Part shown: positions 54,438 through 64,000 of the stretch, in pieces
How positions within the stretch are numbered: position 1 is the stretch's first letter
Layout: the number at the start of each line of letters is the position of its first letter
Translations under genes and position numbers: made by a program
The notes under the pieces: model-generated
Databases searched by the model: none
Told to the model about the DNA's origin: nothing
What the model saw: the letters and a program-made list of their open reading frames with translations, nothing else
Assembly (NCBI GenBank): GCA_917880885.1
Contig: OU862923.1
Span: 25,497,770-25,561,769 of the forward strand
DNA: 64,000 nucleotides
Origin: Limnephilus marmoratus
Taxonomy: Eukaryota; Arthropoda; Insecta; Trichoptera; Limnephilidae
Direction: 5' to 3'

Positions 54438-54454
54438 TAAAAATTAAGTACTGT

Positions 54455-54882
54455 GGCTGGTTTTAGTCTCACGCTCACCGTCAGCGCTCATAGAACAGCG
54501 CGTAGTTCGTCAGCGCTGAGGCTCGTTTCAGTATCGTACTGACCGCCTTACTGTACAGACGAATACCAAAATGCGGAGTGTATTAGTTATTGCTGCTTTA
54601 TACTACCTATCCCAAAAAAATAAAAACGATTCGCCATGACTATACACGCTGACGACGTCCGCTCCGCTCGACACTAGAACGCTCACTGAAAGCAGAGGCG
54701 CTCGTGCGATCGTCAGCGCCGACAGCTACGCGGCGCCGACGCGCGACGCGTACGGCCGCGTAGCCATCAGCGCTGACCACCTTGCGCGCTGATAGCTACG
54801 CGTCATTCAAAAACGCTTCCTAGAAGTTCATATCATCAGCGCCGACGGTGCGCGTGCGATCGGCGTAAGACTAAAATCAGCC
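54455..54882. mobile_element. CpG-rich MITE with GGCTGRTTTTAGTCT ends
   Basis: The left end is GGCTGGTTTTAGTCTCACGC. The right end on minus is GGCTGATTTTAGTCTTACGC. The interior is rich in AGCGCTGA, GCTACGCG and CGTCAGCGC words in both orientations, so it can fold extensively. It starts only 17 bases after the previous element. No coding capacity. Confidence 0.75.
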
Positions 54883-54957
54883 TGAGGCATCTAATGTCGA
54901 ATGATATTATGAAGACATTTGTCTTTTATTCTCTATTTTTTAATTAACTATGCATAA

Positions 54958-55060
54958 TATAAGGCCCTGAGGTTTTTCAGACTCTGTGGGAAAGAAGTGA
55001 ACCAAGGTCTTGAAGAGATCCGTTTTCCTACAGAAAAAGGAAACGGAAAAAAGAGAATAG
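54958..55060 (-). repeat. LINE tail scrap, same family as 26081-26658
   Basis: AAGGCCCTGAGG is followed by GAACCAAGGTCTTGAAGAGA, matching 26100-26215 in order. It is too short to retain a domain. Confidence 0.5.
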
Positions 55061-55591
55061 TTTCATTCCGGATCTAAAGTGATGAGCATAAAAACAAGTC
55101 GTAAAAATCTAGTGTCCGACCGAACTTTCGGTTTCGGCCTAATTTCGGTGAAAAAACGGGTTTCGGTTTCGGCTACCATCCAGCCGAAACTACGGCCGAA
55201 ACCGAAACTGAATCCCCGAGGTTTCGCGCTGCGATTGGTCCATAAAAATTATTAATAGTTGTACCTCAATGACGCTCTTCACAGTATTTTTTTTAGTTTG
55301 AGAAAAAACTCTTTGTATTTTCATAGCATTATTTGCATTAAAAATATTCAGTTGTTGTACATAGTAGGCCCTTTTTAATTTTATTGTAGTTCATTAAAAA
55401 GTGTGCCGTTAAAATGACCACATTTTAGATGAAACAAAAGACTATTTTTGTTTAGTGTACCCATACTTTGCCTAAACAAATCAGGTAAAAGGAAGTAACT
55501 TAATTTTGTACCTTTTATTTTATATTTTATATTATTTTATGTTTTCCGTAAATGCCTACTACTTATTTCTTTTTTAAATATTATTTACACA

Positions 55592-55643
55592 GTTGATTCG
55601 AAATAAATATTCCTGTTAGTAAGAATATTTATTTCAAATCAAC
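55592..55643. repeat. 21-bp hairpin
   Basis: GTTGATTCGAAATAAATATTC-type arm and its complement with one mismatch, around a 10-base loop. It lies inside the hAT-like element, left of the LINE. Confidence 0.8.
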
Positions 55644-55742
55644 TTCTTATTTCGAAACGCACAAATAATTTATTTGAAATAAGGAGTGATAATTACGTTA
55701 AATGTTTATTATTAATTCAAATATCACAGACTGAATGATTAA

Positions 55743-56375
55743 TGCAATTATGCGCAAAATATTAAATATCTCGGTTTAACTGTTGACAATAACTTAAAAT
55801 GGGATCTCCAAATTAACCTAATTACAAAAAAAATACGGAAACTCTCTTACATATTCAAAACAATTCGAAACATTATGTCACTACCTCAGCTAAAAAATAT
55901 ATATTATGCACTCTGTCAAAGTATTCTAATGTATGGTATTTCAGTATGGGGAGCAGCAGCAGAGACTCACTTCAAATCACTTAAAATTAATCATAAAACA
56001 ATAATCAGAATTATGTTTAGAAAGCCTTATCAACATCCGACAGAACAGATAATGATCAACAATAACCTATTAGACATAAATAAACTATACATAAAGAAGA
56101 TCATCCACAAAAACTGCATAAAAATATCACCACACTTCATAACTCACTCGCAATACACAAGAGCAAACACACACAATCAATTACAAGTACCATATATCAA
56201 ATCAAATTTTGCAAAAAAACATGAATCTTACTTGGCACCATATATATTCAATAAGTTTGTAGCCCAAACAAAGACCTACGTCGCATCTAATAATTTGAAT
56301 TGGGTTTTCAAAAGATTTTTGAACTGGTTGAATGTCAAAGAAAGAAGAGAGATAAGTAATATTCTTAATATCTAA
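55743..56375 (+). pseudogene. LINE reverse transcriptase C-terminal part
   Basis: One plus frame reads QNIKYLGLTVDNNLKWDLQI, then RKLSYIFKTIRNIMSLPQLK, NIYYALCQSILMYGISVWGA, KTIIRIMFRKPYQHPTEQIM and RFLNWLNVKERREISNILNI, then a stop. It is the thumb and tail of a jockey/I-like reverse transcriptase. The catalytic palm is missing, so the element is 5' truncated, but the remaining frame is uninterrupted. Confidence 0.8.
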
Positions 56376-56655
56376 TATTATATATTTTCTATTTTCTACT
56401 CTGTTTTTAAATTCTGATTTTCCTCGTATTTTATTATTATTATTTTTACTATAATATATATTTTTCTTTTTTTATGTTTTTACCACTTATTTGTTTTTAT
56501 GTAATTAGAAATTGTTAGTTACCAGCCTCAGAACAGACTCTTTGTCTAGTGAGGAGGGTAAGGAAAAAAAATCATGTTGTACATAACTAATAATAAATAA
56601 ACGCCCGGGTTGCCGGCACTGAAATTGAATTGAAAAAAAATTGAAATTGAATTAA
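56376..56655 (+). mobile_element. 3' part of the LINE
   Basis: After the stop an AT-rich stretch leads to CCAGCCTCAGAACAGACTCT, then GGGTTGCCGGCACTGAAATT, and a tail of ATTGAA-type repeats instead of pure A. Such repetitive tails are typical of several LINE clades. Confidence 0.65.
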
Positions 56656-56801
56656 TATATGAATTATTTCTGACTAATTGATTTTTTTTTTCTCACGGAA
56701 ACATTACCTTACACGGAAGTTTCGGTTTCGGCCGAACCTGAGACCGAGGCCAAAATTCGGTTTCGGTTTCGGTCGTAAAAACTAGTTTCGGTCGGACACT
56801 A

Positions 56802-57427
56802 AAAAATCATAAATTTACAGCGAAAAAACAACCCTTAAAAATATTTTTTTACTATAATACGTCTACTTTTATTACAACAGTGATAACAGAGCGGCACGAC
56901 CTACTTGAGCCATTATTTTATCCTATTTCAGAAAAATCGGTCTGTGCGTGAGTACCACCAAAAGTTGATTGAATGCATTGCCATCAAGAACGAGTCCATC
57001 AGCCAGTTACAGCTCTGTCAGGAAGTGGATTAATTTCAACTTCCAGAATTTGCATTCGTTCAAGAAAACATAATGGAAACTCAAAAACAAAAAAAAAACA
57101 ACAAGGTGCACAGATGCTGTACACAAAAAGATTGCTTATTTTTTTAAAGCATGTTTCATTGAGCTATAAAATTTTTACACTTATATATCTATTCTAAAAC
57201 TATTATAATATTATTCTACGATCTACATACTAAAAATTGAACTTCACAACTTTGAGACATAACCCAACAAGTAATACTTATGTCCTTCAATTTCATAATT
57301 AGTATTTCTCTATCTGTCGTTTCAAAAGCACGTCTAAAATCTGAGAACACTGCTTTCGTGAATATCGCACAATAATCGCTACTACTCCCAACCATCTGTG
57401 AGACTATCACATCCAATTAAATTAATA
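56802..57427. other. Gene-free stretch
   Basis: The frames at 56973-57197 and 57216-57416 were considered. The latter contains DFRRAFETTDREIL, faintly like a reverse transcriptase motif A region, on minus. It may be a tiny LINE scrap; no more can be said. Confidence 0.35.
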
Positions 57428-57650
57428 GCAATCGAGGTATGTTGTGAGGCTGCAGAAGAGGAAGGTGGAAAGTCCCTAGCTATTCAGATCTGGTCACCAA
57501 TCACGGCTAGGGCCATTTCGAGCAACTTTTGGATTCTAAATGATGGTTATTTTTTACAAGACGATACCTATTCAAAGTATCTACCACTATATATTATTTT
57601 ACGGACATAAACATAAATAAGTGAAATAATACAAATTAATTATTATTGTT
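57428..57650 (-). mobile_element. tRNA-SINE family S2, copy 2 (body)
   Basis: GGTATGTTGTGAGGCTGCAG, CAGATCTGGTCACCAATCAC, GGCTAGGGCCATTTCGAG and GTGAAATAATACAAATTAAT follow the order of 13325-13570. The tRNA-like head is not preserved. Confidence 0.6.
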
Positions 57651-57841
57651 CTCCAAAATGACATTGAAAAAAATCACATCTTTGCTATTCTTTCAAAGAC
57701 ATAAAGAAACCATCCCTTCGTCCAGAATACAATTATTAATGTTCCCAAAAGTCTTCGACAGAAACTCATTCCTGTGATCTCTTGAACGAAAGCATTACTT
57801 TGTAAGAATATTATGAACTATTTAGTTATATACAATAATAT

Positions 57842-58229
57842 TATACAGGGTGTTAAGGGACGTACTTGACTTACCAGTTACCAGTGATTCCTGATGTTAT
57901 TTGGAGTAAAAAATGATAATGAAATTTTGGTCTCCGGTGACTTTTTTGGATGACTTTTTTTGTTTTCAAAATTTTTTACTTCAAAATCAAACAAAAAAAA
58001 ATTTCTTCCGCATGTCGTCACTGGTCACTCAGCCGGGTGTCCGACGAACCCCTTACCCCGCCTCCAACTGTTCAACAACTGCCGTTTTTTTATGTTTTTG
58101 TAGAAAAAAAAAAAAAAAAACATTAAAAATGTCACCGGAGACCAAAATTTCATTTACATTTTATACTCCAAATAATGTCAGGAATCACTGGTTAAAGTAA
58201 GTCAAGTACGTCCCTTAACACCCTGTATA
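57842..58229. mobile_element. Fold-back MITE with about 110-bp arms
   Basis: The left end is TATACAGGGTGTTAAGGGAC then GTACTTGACTTACC; the right end on minus is TATACAGGGTGTTAAGGGAC then GTACTTGACTTACT. The arms continue through TTTTGGTCTCCGGTGAC. The unpaired core is GC-rich at 58010-58080. An open frame at 57913-58200 crosses both arms and is not a gene. Confidence 0.85.
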
Positions 58230-59334
58230 CAATTCAATTTGGCTATCCTTGGGTATCCTTCCCAATTGGCTAGACAAAGTATCATTTTGTAATGTTTTGC
58301 AATTTATATATATAAATAAATAAATTAATTAATTAAATTAAATTTATTCGTACATGCCGTGATTTGAACCCGCTACCCCCGGCTTCGTAGCAATAATAAT
58401 ACTAATGCACACACACCGTCTGACACATAGTCGTCTGGAATACAAGACTAGACACAATTTATGGATTCATTCATTTGATCATGCTGTGTATCTTGGTGTA
58501 TTATCAACTACTTTATCCCTTCAGTAGAAATTACTTTCTTTTTATTACTATAAAGTGCGTTTTTAAGAATCAAGATGTCTGCATTTACCTCACCGATATT
58601 TCAACTGACATCAGCCATGAACTACTCTTCATCGAGTCTCATCGAATGGATACGCCATTGCAAAAAATATGGGATCGAAAGTCGAGTCCGAGCGCAAATA
58701 TCATTTCGAATCGGGCATTGAAATGGGTATGGGTACAAGAAGCTAAGTCGGAAATAAACTTTCGGAAGCCCCGTATTTCCCTTACCGCCCCGTCCACATA
58801 TCGAGTATGCAGCATGGATGAAAAACTATAAACTTCAAAATAAGAACTGCGAGTAATTTTTACCCGACCTTTTGAGTTCGATGGTTAATATTGACCAGGG
58901 AGAGAGAGCGCCCAAATAGCCGGGAAATATAAATAATGACAAAGAAACTCTAAAACCTATCCCCAAACATTCAAAATTAAACCAACCTCAACAAGTAAAG
59001 TAAGGCAACCGCACAAAAAATCCAAAGACAAAATATTCTTCGATTGTATTAAGTGTGGTTTTTATTTGTCTCTTTTTACTACAGTGTGTGATGGATAGGG
59101 AAATGAAATTCAGAAGCACAGTGGTAAATTTATGAGGAGGGTCGGCAATTCTGAAACGCTCATTTTTAATCTCACAAACGCACCTCGACTAATCCTTTAT
59201 ACGCCAAGCTCTTTCAAAACCCTTCGTAAAGTTTTCAGTTCGGGTTTATGATGAAAAATGTCATTATTTTAATGATAAAATAGTGCGAAGGCTCTTACTG
59301 GGATTAGAACACCATTTCAGTATCTACGTAAATA
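58230..59334. other. Gene-free stretch with a tRNA-SINE scrap
   Basis: 58330-58450 read on minus gives GGTAGCGGGTTCAAATCACG, a B-box-like word following a possible degraded tRNA head. The 118-codon plus frame at 58475-58831 shows no family resemblance and is not called. Confidence 0.35.
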
Positions 59335-59590
59335 TAGTGGAATCTATAGGAAAAAGGCATGAGGTGTGGGTAGGAATTTGAAGGTCTGTGTGTCCAAGAG
59401 TAACGGACGTACTAATCCAGCCAACCCACTGCGGCGCAAGTCGATAGAGAGAGCCCTGGAGAGATCTGCAGTCAGTGGGACAAATCTCACCCCATGAACC
59501 CGGGGACTCTTGCCAAGTCACCAAACATAGCGCACCACTGTGGCAGAGGTGTTCGTTATACAATAAATGGTTCCCACACCTGCTTCCCAA
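59335..59590 (-). mobile_element. S1 copy, degraded
   Basis: AGGCATGAGGTGTGGGTAGG, CCCATGAACCCGGGGACTCT, GCAGAGGTGTTCGTTATACA and ATAAATGGTTCCC follow the S1 order. The 3' hairpin and A-run are missing. The minus frame at 59324-59638 is spurious. Confidence 0.65.
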
Positions 59591-60671
59591 GTTCTTTTGA
59601 CATTGGAAATAATTTATCTTATTGTTAAAAAAAGTCATTCTGTGGAATGTTGGTTCATTAACTAAGAAAAAAAAACATTGACTTACAAATTAAGATAATA
59701 AATAATTGTTAGTGTTTTTTTATAATTCTTTTTGTTAATATCATCTCCTGAGAATCAAATTCATAACTTTCTCTGTAATAATTGTTTATTATATTTGGAG
59801 GCGGCTCTAGGGATCCAAAAGTGGAATGTCATTTAAAAAAAATGATATTATGATACAATATCAAATTAAATACGATAATTTTCATTTGTACAAACCTCAC
59901 GAGTTTGAGATTACATTTAATGTAGTAAATTATTTCATGCGACAATCCTACAATATACAAAATCAATCTACGTTCATCACACCATCTCTTTCAGACGCAT
60001 AAAATTCATCATGCTTTCTCTCGCTCACGGCCATGACCCAAACTGTCTTCAAAATCCGAAAACATTTTTTCTAGCCGGTATAGTGCCATCTCGTTTTATT
60101 GTATGGCGCGTAAAGAGACAGAAGACATGATATTGGGACATTTGAAAAATTGACTGAGTCAATCATAGTGCATGGAAAAGAAAGCTTCCATTCAAGACGT
60201 TAGATATCACTGCTTGCCGCTGCCGGCTACCTCGCGGTGCATTTCAAATACAATAGAATAATATTAGTTATTTTGATTAACATATTATTTCACAATGTTT
60301 TACTGTAATTTTATAATTTTGGGAGGTTTTTGACCAATTGACCTGTAGGAAGGACCGCCACTGATAACACACGCCTGCAAATTGACTTTTTTTTTTTAAA
60401 TTGTAATGGGTGAATTATATGTATATCATCACGTAAGGATTTTCCGCAAAGTGGAAATTAAAATATAGGCAAAACCCGCCTTACACTACTTCTGTAGGGA
60501 ATGTTCAAAAGAAAAAAAAAACATAAAATATGCAAATTTATTTAATTTTAAGCCATAAAATATTTTATTTAATTTTAAGCCATAAAATATTTTATTTACA
60601 TTATATACAATAATAAATCTATATTTATGCTTTTTTAGTTTCGAAGCTTTGTTTTGTGCTTTTTCTTTTGT
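59591..60671. other. Gene-free stretch
   Basis: AT-rich. GAAGGACCGCCACTGATAAC at 60349-60368 looks like one end of a hAT-type element but no matching partner end is convincing. Nothing else is recognised. Confidence 0.35.
60538..60600. repeat. Direct duplication of about 31 bp
   Basis: Two copies of TTTAATTTTAAGCCATAAAA followed by TATTTTATT. Confidence 0.9.
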
Positions 60672-61195
60672 GGGACGTTATATTAAAATTGTTGAGGTCC
60701 ACTGGAGTCGCCTACTTGAAACTCCTCACTAGAACTTTCTTCTGATTCCCTTTCTGATGATGGCAAATCGTCTAGGCTTTGGGGTGCTTGTGGTGTAGGA
60801 ATGCCAGGTCCGTGAGGGACTGGGCGGAGTGCCGAATCCGTGTTTGGGTAACAAATTTGTTTTTTTTTTTATTTTTGGTACTATACCCTTGCACATTGCA
60901 CGAACAAAAGTAGCAGTCATCGCTATGGTTTCGAGGCCCTCTCCAGATCATGGGAACACCAAAACGAAAAGATTTAACTTTACTTTTTGACCACATTCTA
61001 AGTCCTTCAACACACCCTGAACAAACTCTATGCGGGGCCCAAGATTTGTCCTAGTCCCCTGTCTTTACACCAAATACGCAAAATACACTTTTTTTAACAA
61101 AATCAGTAATATTTCATCGTTGTTTTTTCACTACAAATTCACCACAAATGCAGCAAAAACTCTCAGAAGAATTTACACAACCTCTTGAAGTCATT
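60672..61195 (-). pseudogene. Decayed CXXC zinc-finger-like gene of an expanded invertebrate family
   Basis: Joined minus frames read SFCCICGEFVVKK, NITDFVKKSVFCVFGVKTGD, SWAPHRVCSGCVEGLRMWSK, FRFGVPMIWRGPRNHSDDCY then FCSCNVQGYSTKNKK, and a serine/glutamate-rich end, SLDDLPSSERESEE to DSSGPQQF, before a stop near 60680. The paired cysteines (CxxC at both ends) suggest metal binding. I recall this family as widespread, uncharacterised and highly duplicated in invertebrates; its function is not known to me. In-frame stops near 61110 and 61050 and a frame change near 60810 show this copy is dead. No introns are evident between blocks. Confidence 0.65.
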
Positions 61196-63077
61196 TTTGA
61201 AACGCACGTTATGAAAGTTGGAACAGAAATAAATAAATGAAAGGGCATGGAAGGGAGTGGCACCTTGGGAATTTTGGCATTCTCTCATCATACTTACTAT
61301 GGAAAATCCCGATATATGTGATTCAACGCTGACTAATTTTATCGTCATGAGTACTAAATATTTTGTTTCAGTCTATAAAAAATAACATTATCTTATAATA
61401 AGTTGGAATTAATAAAAATAATAGATTTCGGCAATAAACCCCGTTTTGCGCCTTAAGATAGGCAATCCGACAGTATTTTGAGTTTTTCGAAAAAATCTTA
61501 CGTGATGGAATTTTTTTGATAATTTTCCAGAATTCAGCAACCAAAATACATGGAAATTACTTCCCTTTTCAAAGAATAAAAAGCAGTCGCAGGCCTGTGT
61601 AATATTAGTGATATCACCAAGTTTTACAGTTTGCTTTAACACTCAAATATATCTCATATTTTTGTTATAAGGTTTTAAGTGAAAATTATTATTCATTAGT
61701 TTAGATTAAATGAAATCGTTCAGTTGTTAAGTTTCTTTACGTTAGTAATTCGCTAATTTGAAAGTACAAATTAGGTAATTTATCACAAAAACAGGTTAAA
61801 ACAATATTAATAAGTTTACGCTTAATATCGGAAACAACGAAGATATTATTTGTAAATCTTTCCCTGTCCTTGAACACAAAATGGTAGCACGTGAACATAC
61901 AATTTACAGCGATACAAAATATTAATTTTATTGTCGTAATAAAATACGAGTCGATCTTATACAGCCAATATGAGCGGGAGATATTATAATCTGCTCCCTT
62001 TACGGCGTCTGACATTGGGAATTGACTTTATTTTCTACACATTTCTTCCAATATTCTTAGCCATGTATAACAAAATGATGGATTGCGATGTCGGCAGATT
62101 TTAGCATTTCATCGTCGTTCTCTCGCTTTCTTTCTGCGTTTCTTCTGCTTGCCTTCTGGTTCACTTCTTCTTCTTCCCATCTGTCCTGAGAGAGCGACTC
62201 CCCAAGGACCAAAGATTCCTTACAGGGGCGCAACATCACGTGTGTGTCAATGGATGCGAACACGGGCGCGGGCGCCCGAAACTAGGGGCGGTCTGTTTTT
62301 ATCTCTCACTTTATTTTTATTAAATACATCTTTACAAAAATTGGTGCATCCTCATTGGATTGATTGAGAATTGAATTGGACACATTGTGATTTGTAATTC
62401 TCAATTAATGTATTATGGAGGTATAATACATCTCATATTAGATAATAAGGATGATTTCTTGATTCAACCGTTTATGACAGATTATCCAGATGTGTTATCC
62501 AGATGCAATATAAAATATATTCTTTTTGTTTTTCCACGCCATAAAAATTCAAATTAAATCCTTGAGGTGAAGTTACAAAATATCTCCGGTACAATTATTG
62601 ACCGAAATTAAAAAAATGCAATTCTAAAAAAATCTAGTTCTTACCCAGGCGTCGTGAGTTAAATTCCTCGGCTGGCTAGAGTTGAAATCCCCCATCACGG
62701 CACAAGTAACATTTTCCGCTGACTGTGAAGCTAGTAGGAGGTTTTCAAATATTGTTATGTTATTTTTAATCGGGAATGTCTTTCTTTATTTTAAAAAAGT
62801 ATAAGTATACCTATATACCTACTTGTATGATACCTCGACCGCATGTAATTTATCATCAGCACACTTTTTCTAACCATCCAACTTTAAGAATTTAATTGAA
62901 TATGTCATTTTACAAAAGATATTGAAATATAACATTTTACCCTTCTATGTTCCAAAGAGTCTGACTGGTTGAACGTGCAAAAATTAACCCGTAAAGACAT
63001 ACATCTATTTATACACAGGGACTGGAGTCAACAATTGAACAGGACCAACATCATCATTACATTACATTACATATACA
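61196..63077. other. Gene-free stretch
   Basis: Frames at 61163-62367 show no family resemblance. 62080-62290 is GC-richer, with a plus and a minus frame overlapping, neither recognised. No repeat was identified. Confidence 0.35.
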
Positions 63078-63591
63078 TAGTATAAAATGAAGTCGCTCAA
63101 AATGGATGTGCGCGTTAATCTTTTAAACTACGCAACGGATTTTCATACGGTTTTCACCAATAGATAGAGTGATTGAAGAGGAATGTTTATATGTATGATA
63201 CATGTAAATTATATTAGAGAAAAGCCGAGAAATTCAAAGAAAACATATTTTTGTGCGATTTAAAACGGCTGGCGGGCCGTACTATAGTCAATTTTGAAAT
63301 TCGTTCTACGGAAGAAATTGGAAAATAGATGTCCTAGAGTAAGTAGGTATTTGATTTTCCCTTTTTAAGTATCCAGTGTTGCATTGCAAGCATTGTATAA
63401 TTAGTGGCGAGTTAATTAGTTTATATGTATAATACATGCTTATTATAGTAGAGAAAAACCAATAAATTCAAATATTCAATTCAGGCAGCGGGCAGCGGGC
63501 AGCTGGCAAGCGGGTGGTGTGGATTTTATAAAGATTGGGAAATGGCGTTGTGTTTCGTTAGCCACAGCAACGTGTGGCCGGGTCTGCTAGT
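63078..63591 (+). mobile_element. Nonautonomous Helitron, copy 2, with intact 3' end
   Basis: It starts near AAAATGAAGTCGCTC. The 3' end has a 6-bp hairpin (GCCACA, GCAACG loop, TGTGGC at 63561-63578) followed by CGGGTCTG, then CTAG and T at 63587-63591. A short hairpin about 8 bases before a CTRR end is the Helitron 3' signature. No Rep/helicase is present. The sister copy is at 31825-32385. Confidence 0.8.
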
Positions 63592-63759
63592 TTATTTCAT
63601 AAATTAACTGCAAAATCTAAGAATTTCATAGAAATGCCACATATGTGGGCGCGATTGCGACGAACATACAATCAATAGAATGTATCAATAATACATTATC
63701 ATTGATAAATTCTGTTGATTATATTTTCGTGGCGATAGCGCACATACAAGCGGACACTT
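63592..63759. other. Short spacer
   Basis: AT-rich; nothing recognised. Confidence 0.35.
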
Positions 63760-64000
63760 TTTTTTTACATGAGCTCCACACAGGAGGCCCTGAGGAAAAT
63801 AATTTCCCTCAGGGCCTATGTCATCTTTGGGGATGCTGTGTGGAGGGTTTTTTTAAGGAAAGGAAGGAGAGGAGAGTTCTGGGAAGGAAAAGGGTTTATG
63901 GGGTGGGTAGAAATCTGGGGTTCAGTATGTCCTGGTTATCCGCCTCCGAGACCTAGACAAACCTCACCCCACGAACCCGGGCACCCCTTCTAAATCACCA
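63760..64000 (-). mobile_element. S1 copy running off the window end
   Basis: The plus T-run at 63760-63768 is the complement of its A-tail. The 3' hairpin GGCCCTGAGG / CCTCAGGGCC (63786-63795 and 63807-63816) is perfect. The body then follows the 25518-25866 copy closely to the last base. The frames at 63645-63993 are spurious. Confidence 0.75.

Larger units (their letters stand above)
55110..56801. mobile_element. hAT-like element with TAGTGTCCGACCGAA ends, split by a LINE
   Basis: The left end is TAGTGTCCGACCGAACTTTC; the right end on minus is AGTGTCCGACCGAAACTAG. The flanking octamers TAAAAATC and AAAAAATC match at 7 of 8. Subterminal TTTCGGTTTCGGC-type blocks match the small element at 30807-31295. 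The LINE at 55743-56655 lies inside. No hAT transposase is recognised. Confidence 0.7.

Noticed and set aside
57216..57416. Possible reverse transcriptase motif A on minus
   Set aside because: Only one short resemblance (DFRRAFETTD) without flanking motifs.
58475..58831. 118-codon plus frame
   Set aside because: No family resemblance and no supporting context; probably accidental.
60349..60368. End of another hAT-type element (CAGTGGCGGTCC on minus)
   Set aside because: The only candidate partner near 59800 is weak and no target duplication matches.

Overview
The window looks like intergenic, transposon-dominated DNA from an arthropod nuclear genome, most probably a moth or butterfly. The DNA is AT-rich. 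Non-LTR retrotransposon (LINE) fragments encode insect-like reverse transcriptase tails. Two Helitron relics end in the hairpin plus CTAGT terminus common in Lepidoptera. Short motifs such as TAGGTAC and the 'TACCCCT...GGCGTGATG' repeat are common in lepidopteran genomes. I could not confirm the taxon by search. I found no intact host gene, no bona fide tRNA or rRNA gene and no CRISPR array. Every recognisable protein-coding stretch is a broken relic, and most longer open frames are accidental.

Layout. 0.3-1.9 kb: a decayed minus-strand gene of a large invertebrate family with a nuclease-fold-like (PIN/FEN1-like) region and a cysteine-rich CXC-like tail. 2.7-3.4 kb: a noncoding repeat found again, inverted, at 52.9-53.6 kb inside a 2.2 kb inverted-repeat element. 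6.5-9 kb: LINE relics, a SINE-like element (S1) and a piggyBac-like miniature element. 9.8-12.1 kb: hammerhead-bearing repeats flanking a CpG-rich element with a promoter-like core and 47-bp tandem repeats. 13-18.4 kb: tRNA-derived SINEs, a mariner 5' end, a hAT-like element packed with ATCGAT motifs, a second piggyBac-like copy and a fold-back SINE-like structure. 23.6-27.6 kb: an S1 copy split by a fold-back element, an intact S1, a LINE tail sharing the S1 3' hairpin, and two palindromes carrying hammerhead-like motifs. 30.8-34.6 kb: a hAT-like element with a perfect 8-bp target duplication, a Helitron relic with a perfect 141-bp palindrome, and a long LINE reverse transcriptase relic. 35.7-36.4 kb: a compound tetranucleotide microsatellite. 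39-46.3 kb: nested terminal-inverted-repeat elements, a 1.47 kb hAT-like element with a perfect target duplication, a possible recombinase N-terminal fragment, another hammerhead-like fold-back, and a piggyBac-like element with perfect 18-bp ends. 47-58.2 kb: a miniature element split by a LINE, tandem repeats, a hAT-like element split by another LINE, and fold-back elements. 60.7-61.2 kb: a decayed zinc-finger-like gene family member. 63.1-64 kb: a second Helitron and an S1 copy running off the end.

The most interesting signal is a set of repeats from several unrelated sequence families. All preserve CUGANGA - stem - GAA - palindrome ending in U - H, the core of a type I hammerhead ribozyme with a dimer-type stem III. 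Stem sequences differ completely between families while pairing is kept, and all carry one extra base between A9 and stem II. Three of the better copies share a GTGGTTTAAACA-like box about 20 bases downstream. They are best read as remains of ribozyme-bearing retroelements (Penelope-like or retrozyme-like). Other notable signals are a 3' hairpin shared by a LINE and its probable SINE partner, and a dispersed hairpin with a compensatory base change between two copies.
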